Of a DNA stretch of 64,000 nt, positions 32,901-41,640 are shown piece after piece. The DNA is from Lethocerus indicus (taxonomy: Eukaryota > Arthropoda > Insecta > Hemiptera > Belostomatidae). The stretch lies in contig JACDQD010000007.1 of NCBI GenBank assembly GCA_019843655.1, positions 28,734,816 through 28,798,815 of the forward strand, in the 5' to 3' direction. Within the stretch, counting starts at the first letter, position 1; every line of letters begins with the position of its first letter. The translations under genes and the position numbers were made by a program. Below the pieces are notes generated by a model. The model had not been told where the DNA came from, ran no database searches, and saw only the letters and a list, made by a program, of their open reading frames with translations.

Positions 32901-33962
32901 TCGAACCGATGTCGAAGCCGGAGTTCCGACCGCGCGGTCGCTAGTATTTTTGAGATAAGACATTTTATAGCATAAGCGGTGCTAAGACATCCTTTATTTC
33001 AGATAACACACCCTTATAGCTATTTAGACACCGCGTAATATGATCTACAAAAGGCCGAATAGACCTTTCAAACGATATTCCTTAGGTCAAACACAGATAA
33101 AAACATCGATTCGAATGGTGCCTCTCTCAGGCACCGCTCGAGTTATCGCATCACATCCAGTGGAGCCTGAGAGGCACCGCTCGAGCGCAAAGGGTTAAAT
33201 TTTCCACACGCACAAGTTAGCGATACTTCGCACACTTACCGAAAACAGGTTGCGGCACAGGTCGTCCTTGATGAGGTCGAGGAGCGACGAGAATTTGGCG
33301 ACGCTGTCGGCTCCGACCTCGAGCGCGACAGTCAGCAGGTTCAGGCCGATCAGAATCATCGGGTCGGTGTTCTGCCGGTCCAACGGATTGCACAGCGACA
33401 CCAGGAACCTGAACAGTTCCTGGACGCTCACCAGACCGTACGGAACCAACACGTTGGTCGTACCTGAAAGAAAAAACGGGTTCACGAAGTTTAAATCGGC
33501 TGAAAGCGCACTACGCTAGGAGGTCAAGAGAGAATCGCCCGCGGTTACCTTCCTTGTCGTCCGAAGTGAACCTGACGCCCTGCTGGTTGGTCCACTCCTG
33601 ACTGTTGTCGGGGCTCAAATCCGAAGGCGCCGCCTCGTGCATAGTCGCCTCCTCCGAAGAGGGCACGTCGCCGTGGTAACCGTCGTCTTCGCTAATCGAC
33701 TCCACGCCCTTCGCCAGCGACATCGTGCAGTCGCCAGACGAATCGGTTTTCGGTAAAATTTCGGGTTTAACTTCGCCTTTTACAGCTTCCTCGCCCACCG
33801 CCCTCTCATCACAACTCGCATCATTGCCGTTAACCTTAAAAGAGACATATATTATACTGTAGATTTCGTGTGTTTCTGTCTTATTTATAATACTTACATA
33901 TAATCTAGAAAGGTTACGTGCGTGTCTTGGTATTCTGTTTTTGGGGATTTTGTTTGTCTTGT

Positions 33963-34030
<68 letters not shown>

Positions 34031-37000
34031 TATTATTCAGTTACAGTAATTGAATATACCTCAGTTGGAGGTCCCTGGGTGTCGATGCTCTGAGTGTCGG
34101 AGTCTTCAATTCTTATGACAAATCCGTTGACGCTTTCGGGTGTAACAACCTCGCACGTTTCACCGTCAGTTCCCTCCTCTGCAACTTAAACAATCGTAAA
34201 TGTATATTAAAACGCTAATAGAAAAAAATAATTAGTTAACATACCCGTTTTGTGGTCTGCGAGGGGTTGGAATACCGTAGGTTTGCGGTGTTTTTTGTCT
34301 CATCTCGTTGGTTCGATCTTTCGCTAGACCGGTTTCGGCTGCTCGCCATCTTCAGTAGCGCTGTGTTAGTCACTGTTAGCACCTTGGAGATGGCAAGCAG
34401 CCGAAACCGGTCTAGCGAAAGACGAAACCGGCGAGAGGAGACAGAAACACCACAAACCAACGGAAAAAATAATTTTACAACCAGCAATGTTTAACACTCG
34501 AAAAATCAAGTTTTATCAAAAAATAAAATTGAAATACGCAAAAATTTGTGTATTATTTTATTTTGTAGTTCCAACTGCAGCTGAATATTTCTGAATTGTT
34601 CATAATGCAACCAAAGTTGGTACTTACCTGCAGCGACGGGCTGTTGCGCCGGTAGCGGCGGCGCGTCTTCAGTAGTCGGCGATGTCGGAGGCAATGTTTG
34701 CAGACTGTCTGCCGTACTCGATAATTCCTCTTGGGAAATGCTCGACTGCATAACTAAAGCGGCGGAGCTGTTTTCGGCCATCAGAAGGGGGCTGGCTTCG
34801 GTGGTGCTGCTCTTGCGACTCGGTATGTCGTCGGCTTTGGCTATAAAAACAGGAAAATTACTCTTAAACAGTTATCTCCTATTGAGTCATAATCCAGAGA
34901 GAATTAACGACCGGTATACGTCGCGACCTACTCTTCTCTGAAGACCGAAAACCAGTTAGCAACAACAAAACATGAAGTCGAAAATTTATAATTTGAGAAA
35001 ATTTATACTGCTACCCACCAGTAGATTTATCTTCAGTTTTCATGATCTTCCTCTGAGAAGCCTTGCTTTTCCTTTTGGTTTTCCCCGGTTCGATAGTGCT
35101 CGAATGCATTTTCAACTTCTGCAAGTAACAGAATTTGCGCTAAATATGACCAAAACGGGTAAATACGTCACTATTTGGAATATAAAAAAAAAAAAAGGTT
35201 ACCTTCAGTAGAAAATATTTTTTTTGATCTTCGGAAAAAGTGGATAGTCGAGTGAAGAGTAGTTGTACCATATCTTTCAGACAGTTTTCAGCGCACTTCC
35301 TCAACAGTTCTGTAACACGATTGCCGAATCAAAATTATTTTCGATCTAATGTCTAAGAGTATACTTCAGTCAGTACTGTAGTTTTCAAGGGTTGGAATAC
35401 TATAGTTTTTACTTTCATTGAACAACATTGAAAGAACTAACAATCTCTATTAATTTTTTTTCCCATTAGTATATATACTTTATTATTATTATATCATTTA
35501 AAGCTAAGGTCAATGGAAATGCCTACTACAACAGTAGGTGTGGTGAGAATCAAACCTGCATAGCTAATTGCCTTTATGTTTTATATAAAGGCGATTATAA
35601 CTTTTATTATTTATTATTGTTTAATAGTTTAACTCGATGCATAAAATACCGACCGTTGAGTCTGACTTCGAAACAAATCCTGAAGCAGCTCAACATAATC
35701 TCGCAGACGCTGTCGTTGGTCAGCAGTTTTCCGAGCGGCGACAACATGAGAGTGCGCAGTACCTGAAATAGAGCAATCGAAGTATAAATATCGCATAATT
35801 AACCGATATACCTCCGTCTGTGTATTACCAGAAGTGTTTACCACCTGTAGGATATTCATGAGGACAACGCCGTCGCTGGCGTTGTCCGTGCCCAGAAATC
35901 TGGCATGTGCCACGGCGTCGGCTATGTTATCGACTGTTACGGCTATCGACTTACTGCTAGGATCTGTAACAAAAAAAAAGATAAGAAAATAAACGATGCG
36001 ATGATTCTTTGGACGATGTTATTTTAAAGATATATTTGACGTATCTAAACTAATTCTCCGGGATTATTCATTAAAATAATTAACCGCAATTGAGTTGTTT
36101 CATTCGTTCTTCACTCGTTCGGCTACATCGGTTCGAGTTCCAAATCACGATTTCACATACATTACAGTTTTATGGTCCTATAGCACTATTACGACCTCAG
36201 AAATTTGACATTTTAATCGACTAATCTAATAATATACTGCACAGCATTCACCGGAGACAGTTCTTGACATCGCATTGTACGTCGAGGGGTTAAGGAAAAT
36301 AAATAATACAAAAGGATGAAAAAGGCTAGAATATTGGAATATCGTAGATTTTGTGTGTTTCTGTCTCTACTCGCTGGTTTGGTCTTTTGCTAGACCCGTT
36401 TCGGCCGCTCTTAAATTTATTCTGAATTCTAATGAATTCTCTGTTAATGGATAACAAAGTGAACAGGGCAACATATACGTATACAGTTTAGAATTAGTCA
36501 TATACATATTTTTTAAATTCTACATGCACACATTCCACCACTGTCCAATTTACAGGGATTATAAAAATCAATGGAGACAGAAGCTCTGTCTCTTTATGCA
36601 GGGAAAAACTTAAAATACATTAACCTGCCAAGATAAGGCTTCTTGCAGCACTGAAAATGCCCCTTTCTTAGTATTATTATTTATAAACGTGGCCTTTGAC
36701 GGTTTAAGAAGGAATTTTACTGGGAAAAAACCCAAAATAATATTAAATAATTAGATAATTTAATTTTAAAGGACTATCGCTCACATTTCAAAAAAGACAC
36801 CTATTACTTTGGAATACCTGTTATATGGTCTAGAGAGGTTTAGAAAATAGTAGTTTTCACATGTTCTTCTGTCTTTTGCAAGACCGGCCATCTTCAGTAG
36901 AAGTGCGAAAAATGGGCGTAATACAGAATAAGGCAATATTCAAGAATAAAGTAAACAACAGGATAAATGAAAAAGTAAATTCCCAGAATAACTCCGTATT

Positions 37001-39731
37001 TCGAGAAAGACAAAAAGCCGAAAACACCAAAACAAGTACAGAACATATACATATATACACGATACCCCCCCTGCAGTACAAGTGAAGTAAGTGCAAACAG
37101 TGCCAAAGTGACTGACACACGCTACTGAAGATGGCAAGCAGCCGAAACCGGTCTAGCAAAAGACCAAACCAGCGAGAGGAGACAGAATTACTTCTGTCAA
37201 TACAAGGGTACTACTTTGAAGTATCAAAGAGGACCATGGAACACTTGGCCATCTCCCTCTCCCCTACTGTATTATTAAGTCTAGAAAAGGGGAAGGACAA
37301 TAATCGAGGAGACAGCCGAGTCCTAGAGAGCGGATCTCCGAGTTTCAGTCGGTGTTTTCAAAACCTTCTCCGGTGCCCCCTATACACGTGTAACTAACCG
37401 ATAAGTCCGTATGAAAGGAATTTCATAATGGAGGCCAGCGCGAGGTTGGTGACGGGCGCCGTCGTCTCCTCGGAGCGGATCAGCTCCAGGAACGGCCCGA
37501 GGAAGTGGCTAGGGTCCATGTCGCGCAGGTCGCTTATCTGGTTCAGAACGTCCTTCAGGTCCGAGAAGCTTCTTATCAGTATATCGTTCTCTTCATCCTG
37601 CAGGGGAACAAAAAAAAAATGCGATATATCGATACCGTTAACGAGAACAGACATTAAATTCTGTTGGGTACTTTCAAGTACAGTTGTACAAGTATGAACC
37701 AACTACTGGACTAGCTTACAAGCTAACGGCAAATATCAGGTTCATCTGGGCCAATTCAAACCTATAACTGTTTTCTTGCCACAACCGTAAAATACAATCC
37801 ATGACACGATCCACTACTTCCAGTAACACAAGTAACTAAGCAGTAACAGAGGGGAACCCCACTGGCTTTTCCCATTTTTTTAATTTCATTTATTTTTTTC
37901 CCTACGTTTAAATCATGCCGCCGCTTCCTTTTCAGATGTACGGATTCTTTGAGATGTAGAGCAGCTCTGAAAGGAGCGAATTTAAATGTATATAAAAAAT
38001 AACCGTAATACTAGTTATATTTTATATGTAAACTGGGAATCGGTCGATATAAGTTTCATAATTCCACTCGACCATTTTTCAATCGAAACGACCAATATAT
38101 TTTAAATAAAACCGATAAGTACATCATGCGTATTCTCGTAAAATCATAGTTTACGCACCCAGGGGGATTACCCAACTTTTTTAATATTCCATATTCGGTA
38201 ATTCCCCGCAGACCATGCAGAACTGAAAACAGCTCTGAAGAGCGGCAACTCAAATATATGTTAAAAAGTAACTGTAATATTAATATATATTGGGAAAATC
38301 ACAAATTCCCACCGCTCATATCGCGTCAATTCGATATTTCCTCTCCAACATATTGGCACCATTTTTTCCCCGACCGTCGAATTATTCGCGGCTTTTATTT
38401 GAACCCGTTATTTTTTCTCGTCGTCGCCGTCTAAAATTTGTCAGGTTTCAGATTTTCAATCGGTAAGTTATTAACCCTTTGTCGTCGAGGCGCTTTTCTG
38501 TCGGGTGAACCGACAACTCATACTGTAACTGTTGCATTGTACCACGATCGGCATATATAGAACGGGATGATAAGGTCTTCCCTTCTACTTTCCTTGCGGC
38601 GTTATTGTTAGTTTCCCGCACTATCTCAATAACTAATTCCTCGGTGAAAAATAATTTGAAAAAATCTATCTTTTATGTGTGGAAATACGTGCGGTCCTAC
38701 TTGTCTTTCACCGGATATAAACGGTATTCTTCTGGGGGATTTCTTCGGATTCCGTGCACACTGTCCATTCTGAAGGTTCGGTCTCTTCTGTACAGTCACT
38801 TCGAATTCGGATTATTCGTCTTCTTACTCCTCTAACGTCATCGTCATCTTCATCACTTCCGTCTTCATTCTTACGGGCGAGCCGTCTCTACGTAGTGATG
38901 TAATTTCGTTCGTTACCGCCGAAAAATCGAACTCGTCTCCGCTAGAAGTAATTTCTTCGTCGTATTCCATACTTATCGGGCTCGGTAACTTTGAAAGAAA
39001 TAATGCGATCGACAAGAAGGTCGAGTTCGAACCGATGTCGAAGCCGGAGTTCCGACCGCGCTGTCGCTAGTATTTTTGAGATAAGACATTTTATCGCATA
39101 AGCGGTGCTGAGACGTCCTTTATTTCGGATAACGCACCCTTATAGCTGTTTGGAGACCGCGTAATATGATCTACAAAAGGCCGAATAGACCTTTCAAGCG
39201 ATATTCCTTAGGTCAAACACAGATAAACGCATCGATTCAAACGGTGCCCGAGAGGCACCGCTCGAGCGCAAAGTGTTAATTTGTATCTCCTGTTTCGACC
39301 GTGTTACGTGCGAGTGCCGAGTTCCGTACGGGTATGTAGGTACAATATCTACGTTTTATGTCCCGTGTACGGAAAGATAACGTCCCACCTGTTGGGCGAC
39401 TCGGAGGAAAAGTTTCTATCGTGTCTACGGGAATAATTCCCGTAAGCGTTTGTGTTATATCCGATACAGTCCTGGCTGACCCCCGGCTGTGTAGACTGCT
39501 GGGAATCGGTTAATACTGAGTTTTAATAATTTGACATTTTTCCTGTCGAAACTGTGACATATATATTTTAGCTTCGGCTCGAATAAGGTTATGGGGGGGG
39601 GATGAATCGAGGGTTGTTATTAGTAATACCTGGTGGTTGTGAGAGGACCATCTGACTCCCCTCCTCATAGCGGTCAGGATGATGTTCATCTCGCCCTGGA
39701 CGACGTATATCCCGTTGCCGGGTATCTCCAT
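11142..39731 (-). CDS. GBF1: GBF1/Gartenzwerg Arf guanine-nucleotide exchange factor, complete, 36 coding exons
   Basis: Large Sec7-family GEF that activates Arf1 at the ERGIC/cis-Golgi for COPI coat recruitment. Exons, start to stop: 39731-39630, 37597-37399, 35963-35845, 35762-35654, 35309-35203, 35118-35019, 34840-34628, 34178-34060, 33834-33549, 33463-33240, 31897-31720, 31582-31467, 30812-30683, 30089-29988, 29825-29623, 29067-28944, 28847-28639, 27873-27637, 27265-27166, 26381-26205, 25745-25625, 25530-25388, 24990-24875, 24773-24610, 23692-23474, 23049-22895, 21781-21556, 21430-21237, 16970-16812, 16028-15834, 15283-15170, 14760-14595, 13895-13606, 12593-12462, 11624-11552, 11236-11142. 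Phases agree at every junction except exon 13/14. Sum about 1,904 aa; human GBF1 is about 1,860. Order: DCB (starts [15 protein letters not shown]), acidic linker (exons 6-9), HUS with its NFDCD box (exon 12), Sec7 (14-18), HDS repeats (20-32), a Gly/Lys/Arg-rich insert (exon 28) and a proline-rich tail ending in PPEPPS. ATG at 39731 is chosen because homologues begin here; an acceptor at 39778 suggests a 5' UTR intron. Confidence 0.95.
11295..11495. mobile_element. Penelope-like fold-back element in the last GBF1 intron
   Basis: Starts TACCTGTCTTGTGGTCTGCG, inverse half ends CCACAAAACGTAT. It fills most of the 315 bp intron between the last two GBF1 coding exons. Confidence 0.8.
12192..12315. 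mobile_element. Penelope-like fold-back fragment (left half)
   Basis: CTCTATCGCCAGTTCGGTC, GCTAGACCGGTTTCGGCC and CATCTTCAGTAGCGCTGTG are recognisable; the inverse half is missing. A shorter piece with CCGTAGATTTCGTGTG lies at 12130-12150. Confidence 0.7.
13053..13257 (-). mobile_element. Mariner-derived MITE, copy 2
   Basis: Ends GGGGTACCCAAAAGTAAT and ATTACTTTTGGGTAC with TA on the left. The interior matches the other copies and, read on the minus strand, retains the decayed transposase C-terminal frame. It lies in a GBF1 intron. Confidence 0.8.
14023..14488 (+). mobile_element. Merlin/ISXO2-like non-autonomous element, copy A
   Basis: Inverted ends GGTTAAAATGCAG...AGGCCCCCCACTAATAGGCG and their inverse near 14455-14485. 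The interior has a decayed frame RKNTSLRPG that lines up with CGKGMSLRP in copy C and CGKNMSLGP in copy B. An almost identical interior in opposite orientation lies at 48.45-48.81 kb. Located in a GBF1 intron. Confidence 0.65.
15324..15459. mobile_element. Penelope-like fold-back fragment (right half)
   Basis: CATCCAAAGTGACTAACACC, GGAGATGGCG and the tail CCCTCGCAGACCGTAAAACTGGTAT; the left half is reduced to the first bases (AGAATACCCG). Confidence 0.75.
16092..16529 (+). mobile_element. Penelope-like fold-back element with 3' non-coding end
   Basis: Starts TACTGTAGGTTCATGATG, has a long (TA)n, then the same block that follows the coding end in the 42.8 kb copy (TATTAAAGGATCACAC, GAAAACGGATTAACAAAATC), and ends in the 3' repeat and tail (CAGACCACAAAACAGGTAT). 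The hammerhead-like motif lies at about 16407-16446. Confidence 0.85.
17028..17140. mobile_element. Short Penelope-like fold-back fragment
   Basis: Head-to-head CATCTTCAGTAGCGGTG and CACCGCTACTGAAGGTGG, ending GGAGACAGAAACGCG; very little interior is left. Confidence 0.7.
17268..17427. mobile_element. Compact Penelope-like fold-back element
   Basis: TGTCTCCTCTCGCTGGTTCG and its inverse face each other with a minimal loop; right end has the tail CAGACCACAAAACAGGTAT. Confidence 0.75.
17428..19176. other. Gene-free part of the large GBF1 intron 28 (16971-21236)
   Basis: No exon seen. Contains long (TA)n tracts at 17701-17730 and 17872-17922, and an internally repeated block (18090-18200 and 18355-18455, each with ACTGT..CA..ACTGTAAAAT.CAA and GACGGAGGAGAAA) of which a further relative lies at about 37765-37860. 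Otherwise AT-rich sequence without recognisable signals. Confidence 0.5.
19177..19492. mobile_element. Penelope-like fold-back element with tails at both ends
   Basis: ACACCTGTTTTGTGGTCTGC at the left and GCAGATCACAAAACAGGTAT at the right enclose the usual inverted halves with a short interior (CCACAACAGTAGAAGCGATG). Confidence 0.85.
19566..19790. mobile_element. TTAA-flanked MITE, family A copy 2
   Basis: TTAA (19562-19565) and TTAA (19791-19794) flank CCCTCTACG... and ...CCCCATAGAGGG. It shares its interior with 9091-9289 and is about 25 bp longer. PiggyBac-type by target site (inference). Confidence 0.85.
19997..20236. mobile_element. TTAA-flanked MITE, family B copy 1
   Basis: Flanked by TTAA at 19993-19996 and 20237-20240, ends CCCCTTGGCC and GGCCGAAAAGGG. 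A subterminal palindrome CACGAGTCAGACTCGTG has a counterpart in the copy at 42173-42416. Confidence 0.75.
21877..22206. mobile_element. Penelope-like fold-back element with 9-bp target duplication
   Basis: GATCGATTA occurs directly before (21868-21876) and after (22207-22215) the element. The left end carries the extra tail (TTTAATATACCTGTTTTGTG); the right end stops at ACCTACAGTAT without the tail. Interior CTGTACAGTGACAGTGGGC. Located in the GBF1 intron just upstream of exon 27. Confidence 0.9.
22436..22860. repeat. Dispersed repeat with CTAAAAAnnGCATTTTTGG sub-repeats, copy 1
   Basis: Starts TAATAAGTAATCCTTTTTAT, carries GCTACCTATTAGATGTTCAC, then about six imperfect ~32-bp units built on CTAAAAACnGCATTTTTGGG. 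A shorter copy lies at 24016-24205. Confidence 0.75.
23893..24585. mobile_element. Penelope-like fold-back element interrupted by other repeats
   Basis: Left half 23893-23967 (CCATCTTCAGTAGCGGTGAT) and right half 24436-24585 (CTACTGAAGATGGCGAGCGG, ending ACCACAAGAGAGGTAT) are separated by about 470 bp. The insert includes a copy of the 22.44 kb repeat (24016-24205), bracketed by direct repeats of TAGGGATTATCAGGGTGAAT at 23969 and 24270. Confidence 0.7.
24016..24205. repeat. Dispersed repeat with CTAAAAA..CATTTTT sub-repeats, copy 2
   Basis: Matches 22455-22690 (TAATAAGTAATCCTTTTTAT, GGTGCACAGTTTTA, ACATTGCTAGAAAATCTTCT) with fewer sub-repeats. Confidence 0.75.
25095..25330 (+). pseudogene. 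Merlin/ISXO2-like transposase remnant, copy D
   Basis: A decayed frame reads [14 protein letters not shown], then after a break [20 protein letters not shown] and FEKSK. This is the zinc-ribbon to catalytic-entry pattern (CPxCGKxM ... CR ... [12 protein letters not shown]) of ISXO2/Merlin transposases, and it matches copy B (48.3 kb) where the CPECGKNM half is intact. Ends of the element not resolved. Located in a GBF1 intron. Confidence 0.6.
26455..26730. mobile_element. Penelope-like fold-back element
   Basis: Tail ATACCTGTTTTGTGGTCTGC at the left, full left half, shortened right half ending ACAAATCTACGGTAT. A second element of the same family follows within 20 bp. Confidence 0.8.
26740..27112. 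mobile_element. Penelope-like fold-back element adjacent to the previous one
   Basis: Left half TCTCCTCTCGCCGGTTTGG...CATCTTCAGTAGCGG, right half CTGTTACTGAAGACGGTG...CACAAACCACAAGACAGCTAT; the interior retains CACTTGCACTGTGGGG and CATATACCTATATGTTCTGT. Confidence 0.75.
27345..27460 (-). pseudogene. Decayed partial duplicate of GBF1 exon 18 and its donor
   Basis: On the minus strand TACAAGAAGGCGATAACAGG matches TACAAGAAGGCGATTTCGGG at the end of exon 18 (27637-27873). Similarity continues upstream (CTGTGGC...) and across the donor into the intron (GTTCAT..TTTAGCC, GGTTC.AAT). The frame is lost, so it is a relic rather than an alternative exon. Confidence 0.6.
27897..28370 (+). mobile_element. 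Penelope-like fold-back element, long interior
   Basis: Left AACACCCGTTTCGGTCTTTC, interior with GGACTAACAAAATCC (matching the 3' non-coding block of the 42.8 kb copy), right end CGCAGAGCACAGGTAT. The right half and about 85 bp beyond it are almost identical to 10.69-10.95 kb. Confidence 0.85.
28458..28552. mobile_element. Penelope-like fold-back fragment (right half)
   Basis: GGTGAAGATGGCAAGCGGCC, GAAACCGGTCTAGCAAAGG and ACACAAAATCTACG; no left half. About 90 bp from GBF1 exon 17. Confidence 0.7.
29150..29395. mobile_element. Penelope-like fold-back element with tails at both ends
   Basis: GAATACCTGGTTTGTGGTCT at the left, CGCAGACGACAAAACAGATA at the right; central CGGTACAAGTGACAGTGAGA. 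Located between GBF1 exons 15 and 16. Confidence 0.85.
30343..30556. mobile_element. MITE with GGTGGTGTTACGT ends
   Basis: Inverted termini GGTGGTGTTACGTGTA and its inverse at 30541-30556 enclose 214 bp without coding capacity; class unassigned. It lies in the GBF1 intron with the problematic splice junction. Confidence 0.6.
31240..31359. mobile_element. Minimal Penelope-like hairpin, 120 bp
   Basis: Both tails and outer arms are present but the centre containing the CTTCAGTAG/CTACTGAAG part is deleted: GGTTTCGTCTTTTGC meets AAAAGAACAAACCGGC directly. Confidence 0.75.
31990..32121. mobile_element. Penelope-like fragment (right half)
   Basis: CTACTGAATATGGTAAGCAG, CCGAACTGGTCTAGCAAAAG and CAACCCTTCGCAGACCAAAG; the left half is absent. 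Confidence 0.75.
32327..33194 (-). mobile_element. piggyBac-type element, internally deleted, copy 1 (transposase N-terminus kept)
   Basis: Flanked by TTAA on both sides (32323-32326, 33195-33198); ends CCCTTTGCCCTCGAGG and (inverse) CCCTTTGCGCTCGAGCGG. The minus-strand open frame 32844-32437 (about 135 aa from ATG) begins [16 protein letters not shown], is strongly acidic, and ends [19 protein letters not shown], the N-terminal signature of piggyBac transposases (LFFTDELxxxIVxETNxYA). Catalytic DDD core and C-terminal domain are missing, so it is non-autonomous. It sits in the GBF1 intron between exons 10 and 11. Confidence 0.85.
34234..34463. mobile_element. Penelope-like fold-back element with 11-bp target duplication
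   Basis: AAAAAATAATT directly precedes (34223-34233) and follows (34464-34474). Left end has the tail (ACATACCCGTTTTGTGGTCT), right end stops at ACCACAAACCAACGG without it. Halves meet at GCACCTTGGAGATGGC, so the centre is deleted. Confidence 0.88.
36338..36412. mobile_element. Penelope-like fragment (left arm)
   Basis: CGTAGATTTTGTGTGTTTCT, CTCGCTGGTTTGGTC and CGTTTCGGCCGCTC only. Confidence 0.65.
36812..37190 (+). mobile_element. Penelope-like element with relic of the coding 3' end
   Basis: Left tail TACCTGTTATATGGTCTAGA; interior frame reads [20 protein letters not shown], the counterpart of EIFKHKKNKIINDTINSQSD in the 42.8 kb copy. The right half carries GCTACTGAAGATGGCAAGCA and CGGTCTAGCAAAAG; the end is truncated after GGAGACAGAA. 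Confidence 0.8.
37900..38300. repeat. Imperfect direct duplication in GBF1 intron 1
   Basis: Blocks at about 37960-38055 and 38215-38310 share CAGCTCTGAA, ATGTTAAAAAGTAACTGTAATA-like and GGGAA segments about 250 bp apart. Confidence 0.45.
38475..39275 (-). mobile_element. piggyBac-type element, internally deleted, copy 2
   Basis: TTAA at 38471-38474 and 39276-39279; ends CCCTTTGTCGTCGAGG and (inverse) CACTTTGCGCTCGAGCGG. Nearly collinear with copy 1 but the transposase N-terminal frame ([16 protein letters not shown]) is shifted after SLRR and short deletions remove parts of the acidic stretch. It lies in GBF1 intron 1. Confidence 0.85.
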
Positions 39732-40644
39732 TCTGTCGGCCTCTCGGTTGTAGTTGTAGCCGAGCGGCGAGAACAGACTGACGGAAAAAGAAGAACAGAA
39801 CTGCTCAAATCACATATTCGTCGGTGGTAAACAACTGAAATTTTATCGGCGCTGTGTCAACGTCACCTCGGCACTAACGGGATGGTTGACTCGCCGAGCG
39901 AGGGCCCAAGATTCCGTCATCAGCTGACCGCTATCATACGAAAAGGGAAAATACCGGCGATTAAAGCCGAATAAAGGGACGGGGAAAAATTAGCGGAATA
40001 AAAATGAAAAGCGGATTTTATTTGTGAAATTTTTTTTTTCTTTTCACAAATCGCTAACGAAAAATTCGCTTCCGTCCCTATACAAAGATGGGGCCGGGAA
40101 ATTCCGTCGACCGAAGTTGGCAACGCCCGTTTCCCCAATCCCGTTTACGATTACGATCTCCGTGTAAGCGAGAAAGGTTTGTCCGTCAATACCTTTGTTA
40201 ATTATTGAAGTTCTGTTTCACAATTAACTCTTAATGAAATTCGAATCCGCGTTCTACCGATAATTAGCGAAACTTTAATTCGCCGTCTAGGATTTCCCCA
40301 ACTAAGGTAGCATAAGGACTGTTTCATTTATCCATTGTCTCCGGCGTCTCAATAATTTTTTACTTTATTATATATAAATTTCAGTTTTCTCCTACCTATT
40401 AATTAATAATTTCATCAATTAGAGCCTCGCGTTGAATACCTACATACTTGAAACAATATTTATCCTTTCTCTGTTACTTTCTTCCCCCGAATATCCCCAA
40501 TAAGTATTCTTGGTGCGCATTTTTTTAACCATTGGAATTGTTTAACCGTTGGAATAACCGAAATTGAGCGTTTCGCGACCCGAAAATTCATTATTGATTT
40601 TCCCCCTCGCCGTTGTCCAAAATCTGGGTCATCCGAGGTACAAA

Positions 40645-40860
40645 TAATTTCCATTTCTTTAAATACAAATATTATATCGATACAACGATATATATACAAA
40701 TGGTGATTACTGCATGCATTCCGCCCAATTGGCCTTAACTACATTTATATACTTAAATATTATAATACATTAAACGTGAATTTTTTACCATATTGTCGTG
40801 ATAGTCGGGGAAAGTTGACATTAAAAACCCGAGAACTTAAGCTATACCGTGTTGTCAAAA
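40645..40860 (-). repeat. Dispersed repeat R1, copy 2
   Basis: Inverse of 660-855; see that entry. It ends near ACCCGAGAACTTAAG. Confidence 0.65.
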
Positions 40861-41220
40861 GTGCAAAATTGCCGCACGAAATTATCCGACTATTGATCTA
40901 AATATTACACTGTAGTCGAAAAACCGTTTTATTCCAACTCCGTTACTACGTTTGGTATCAAATTTTTCCCGTCCACTTTTAATTAAACGAATAGTCGTTG
41001 CATTCGGAAGAATTTTATCTGGCCACCCAAAGCCGGGTCATTGCCTCTTCAGAGTATCGAATAATTGATCGCGGCGCGAAAACAAAAATAATTAATTCGT
41101 AAGAAATTTATCTTATCTCTAAAAATTGTAATAATGACCCAATTATTGTGTGAATCCTAACACGGTCATAATCGTAGACGATATCATACTACGCCGTAAT
41201 TTTGTAATATTACAAAAATA

Positions 41221-41640
41221 GGGCTAAAAAGTGGATTTTCGGCGCAAAAAACAGGGCTAAAAAGTGGATTTTCGGCGCAAAAAACAGGGCTAAAAAGTGG
41301 TTTTTCGGCGTAGAAATGGGCAAATAAAGTGGTTTTTCAGCACAAAAACGGGGTTAAACAGTGGATTTTCGGCGCAAAAATAGGGCTAAAAAGTGGATTT
41401 TCGGCGTAGAAATGGGCAAATAAAGTGGTTTTTCAGCACAAAAACGGGGTTAAACAGTGGATTTTCGGCGCAAAAAACAGGGCTAAAAAGTGGTTTTTCG
41501 GCGTAGAAATGGGCAAATAAAGTGGTTTTTCAGCACAAAAACGGGGTTAAACAGTGGATTTTCGGTGCAAAAATAGGGCTAAAAAGTGGATTTTCGGCGA
41601 AAAAACAGGGCTAAAAAGTGGTTTTTGAGCACAAAAATAT
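41221..41640 (+). repeat. 33-bp minisatellite with higher-order structure
   Basis: Thirteen units of 31-33 bp. Three unit types are seen: A (GGGCTAAAAAGTGG, TTTTCGGCG), B (GGGCAAATAAAGTGG, TTTTTCAGCAC) and C (GGGGTTAAACAGTGG). After two A units the order A'-B-C repeats three times before ending A-A, a ~96-bp higher-order repeat. It ends about 200 bp before the glutaredoxin start codon. Confidence 0.9.
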
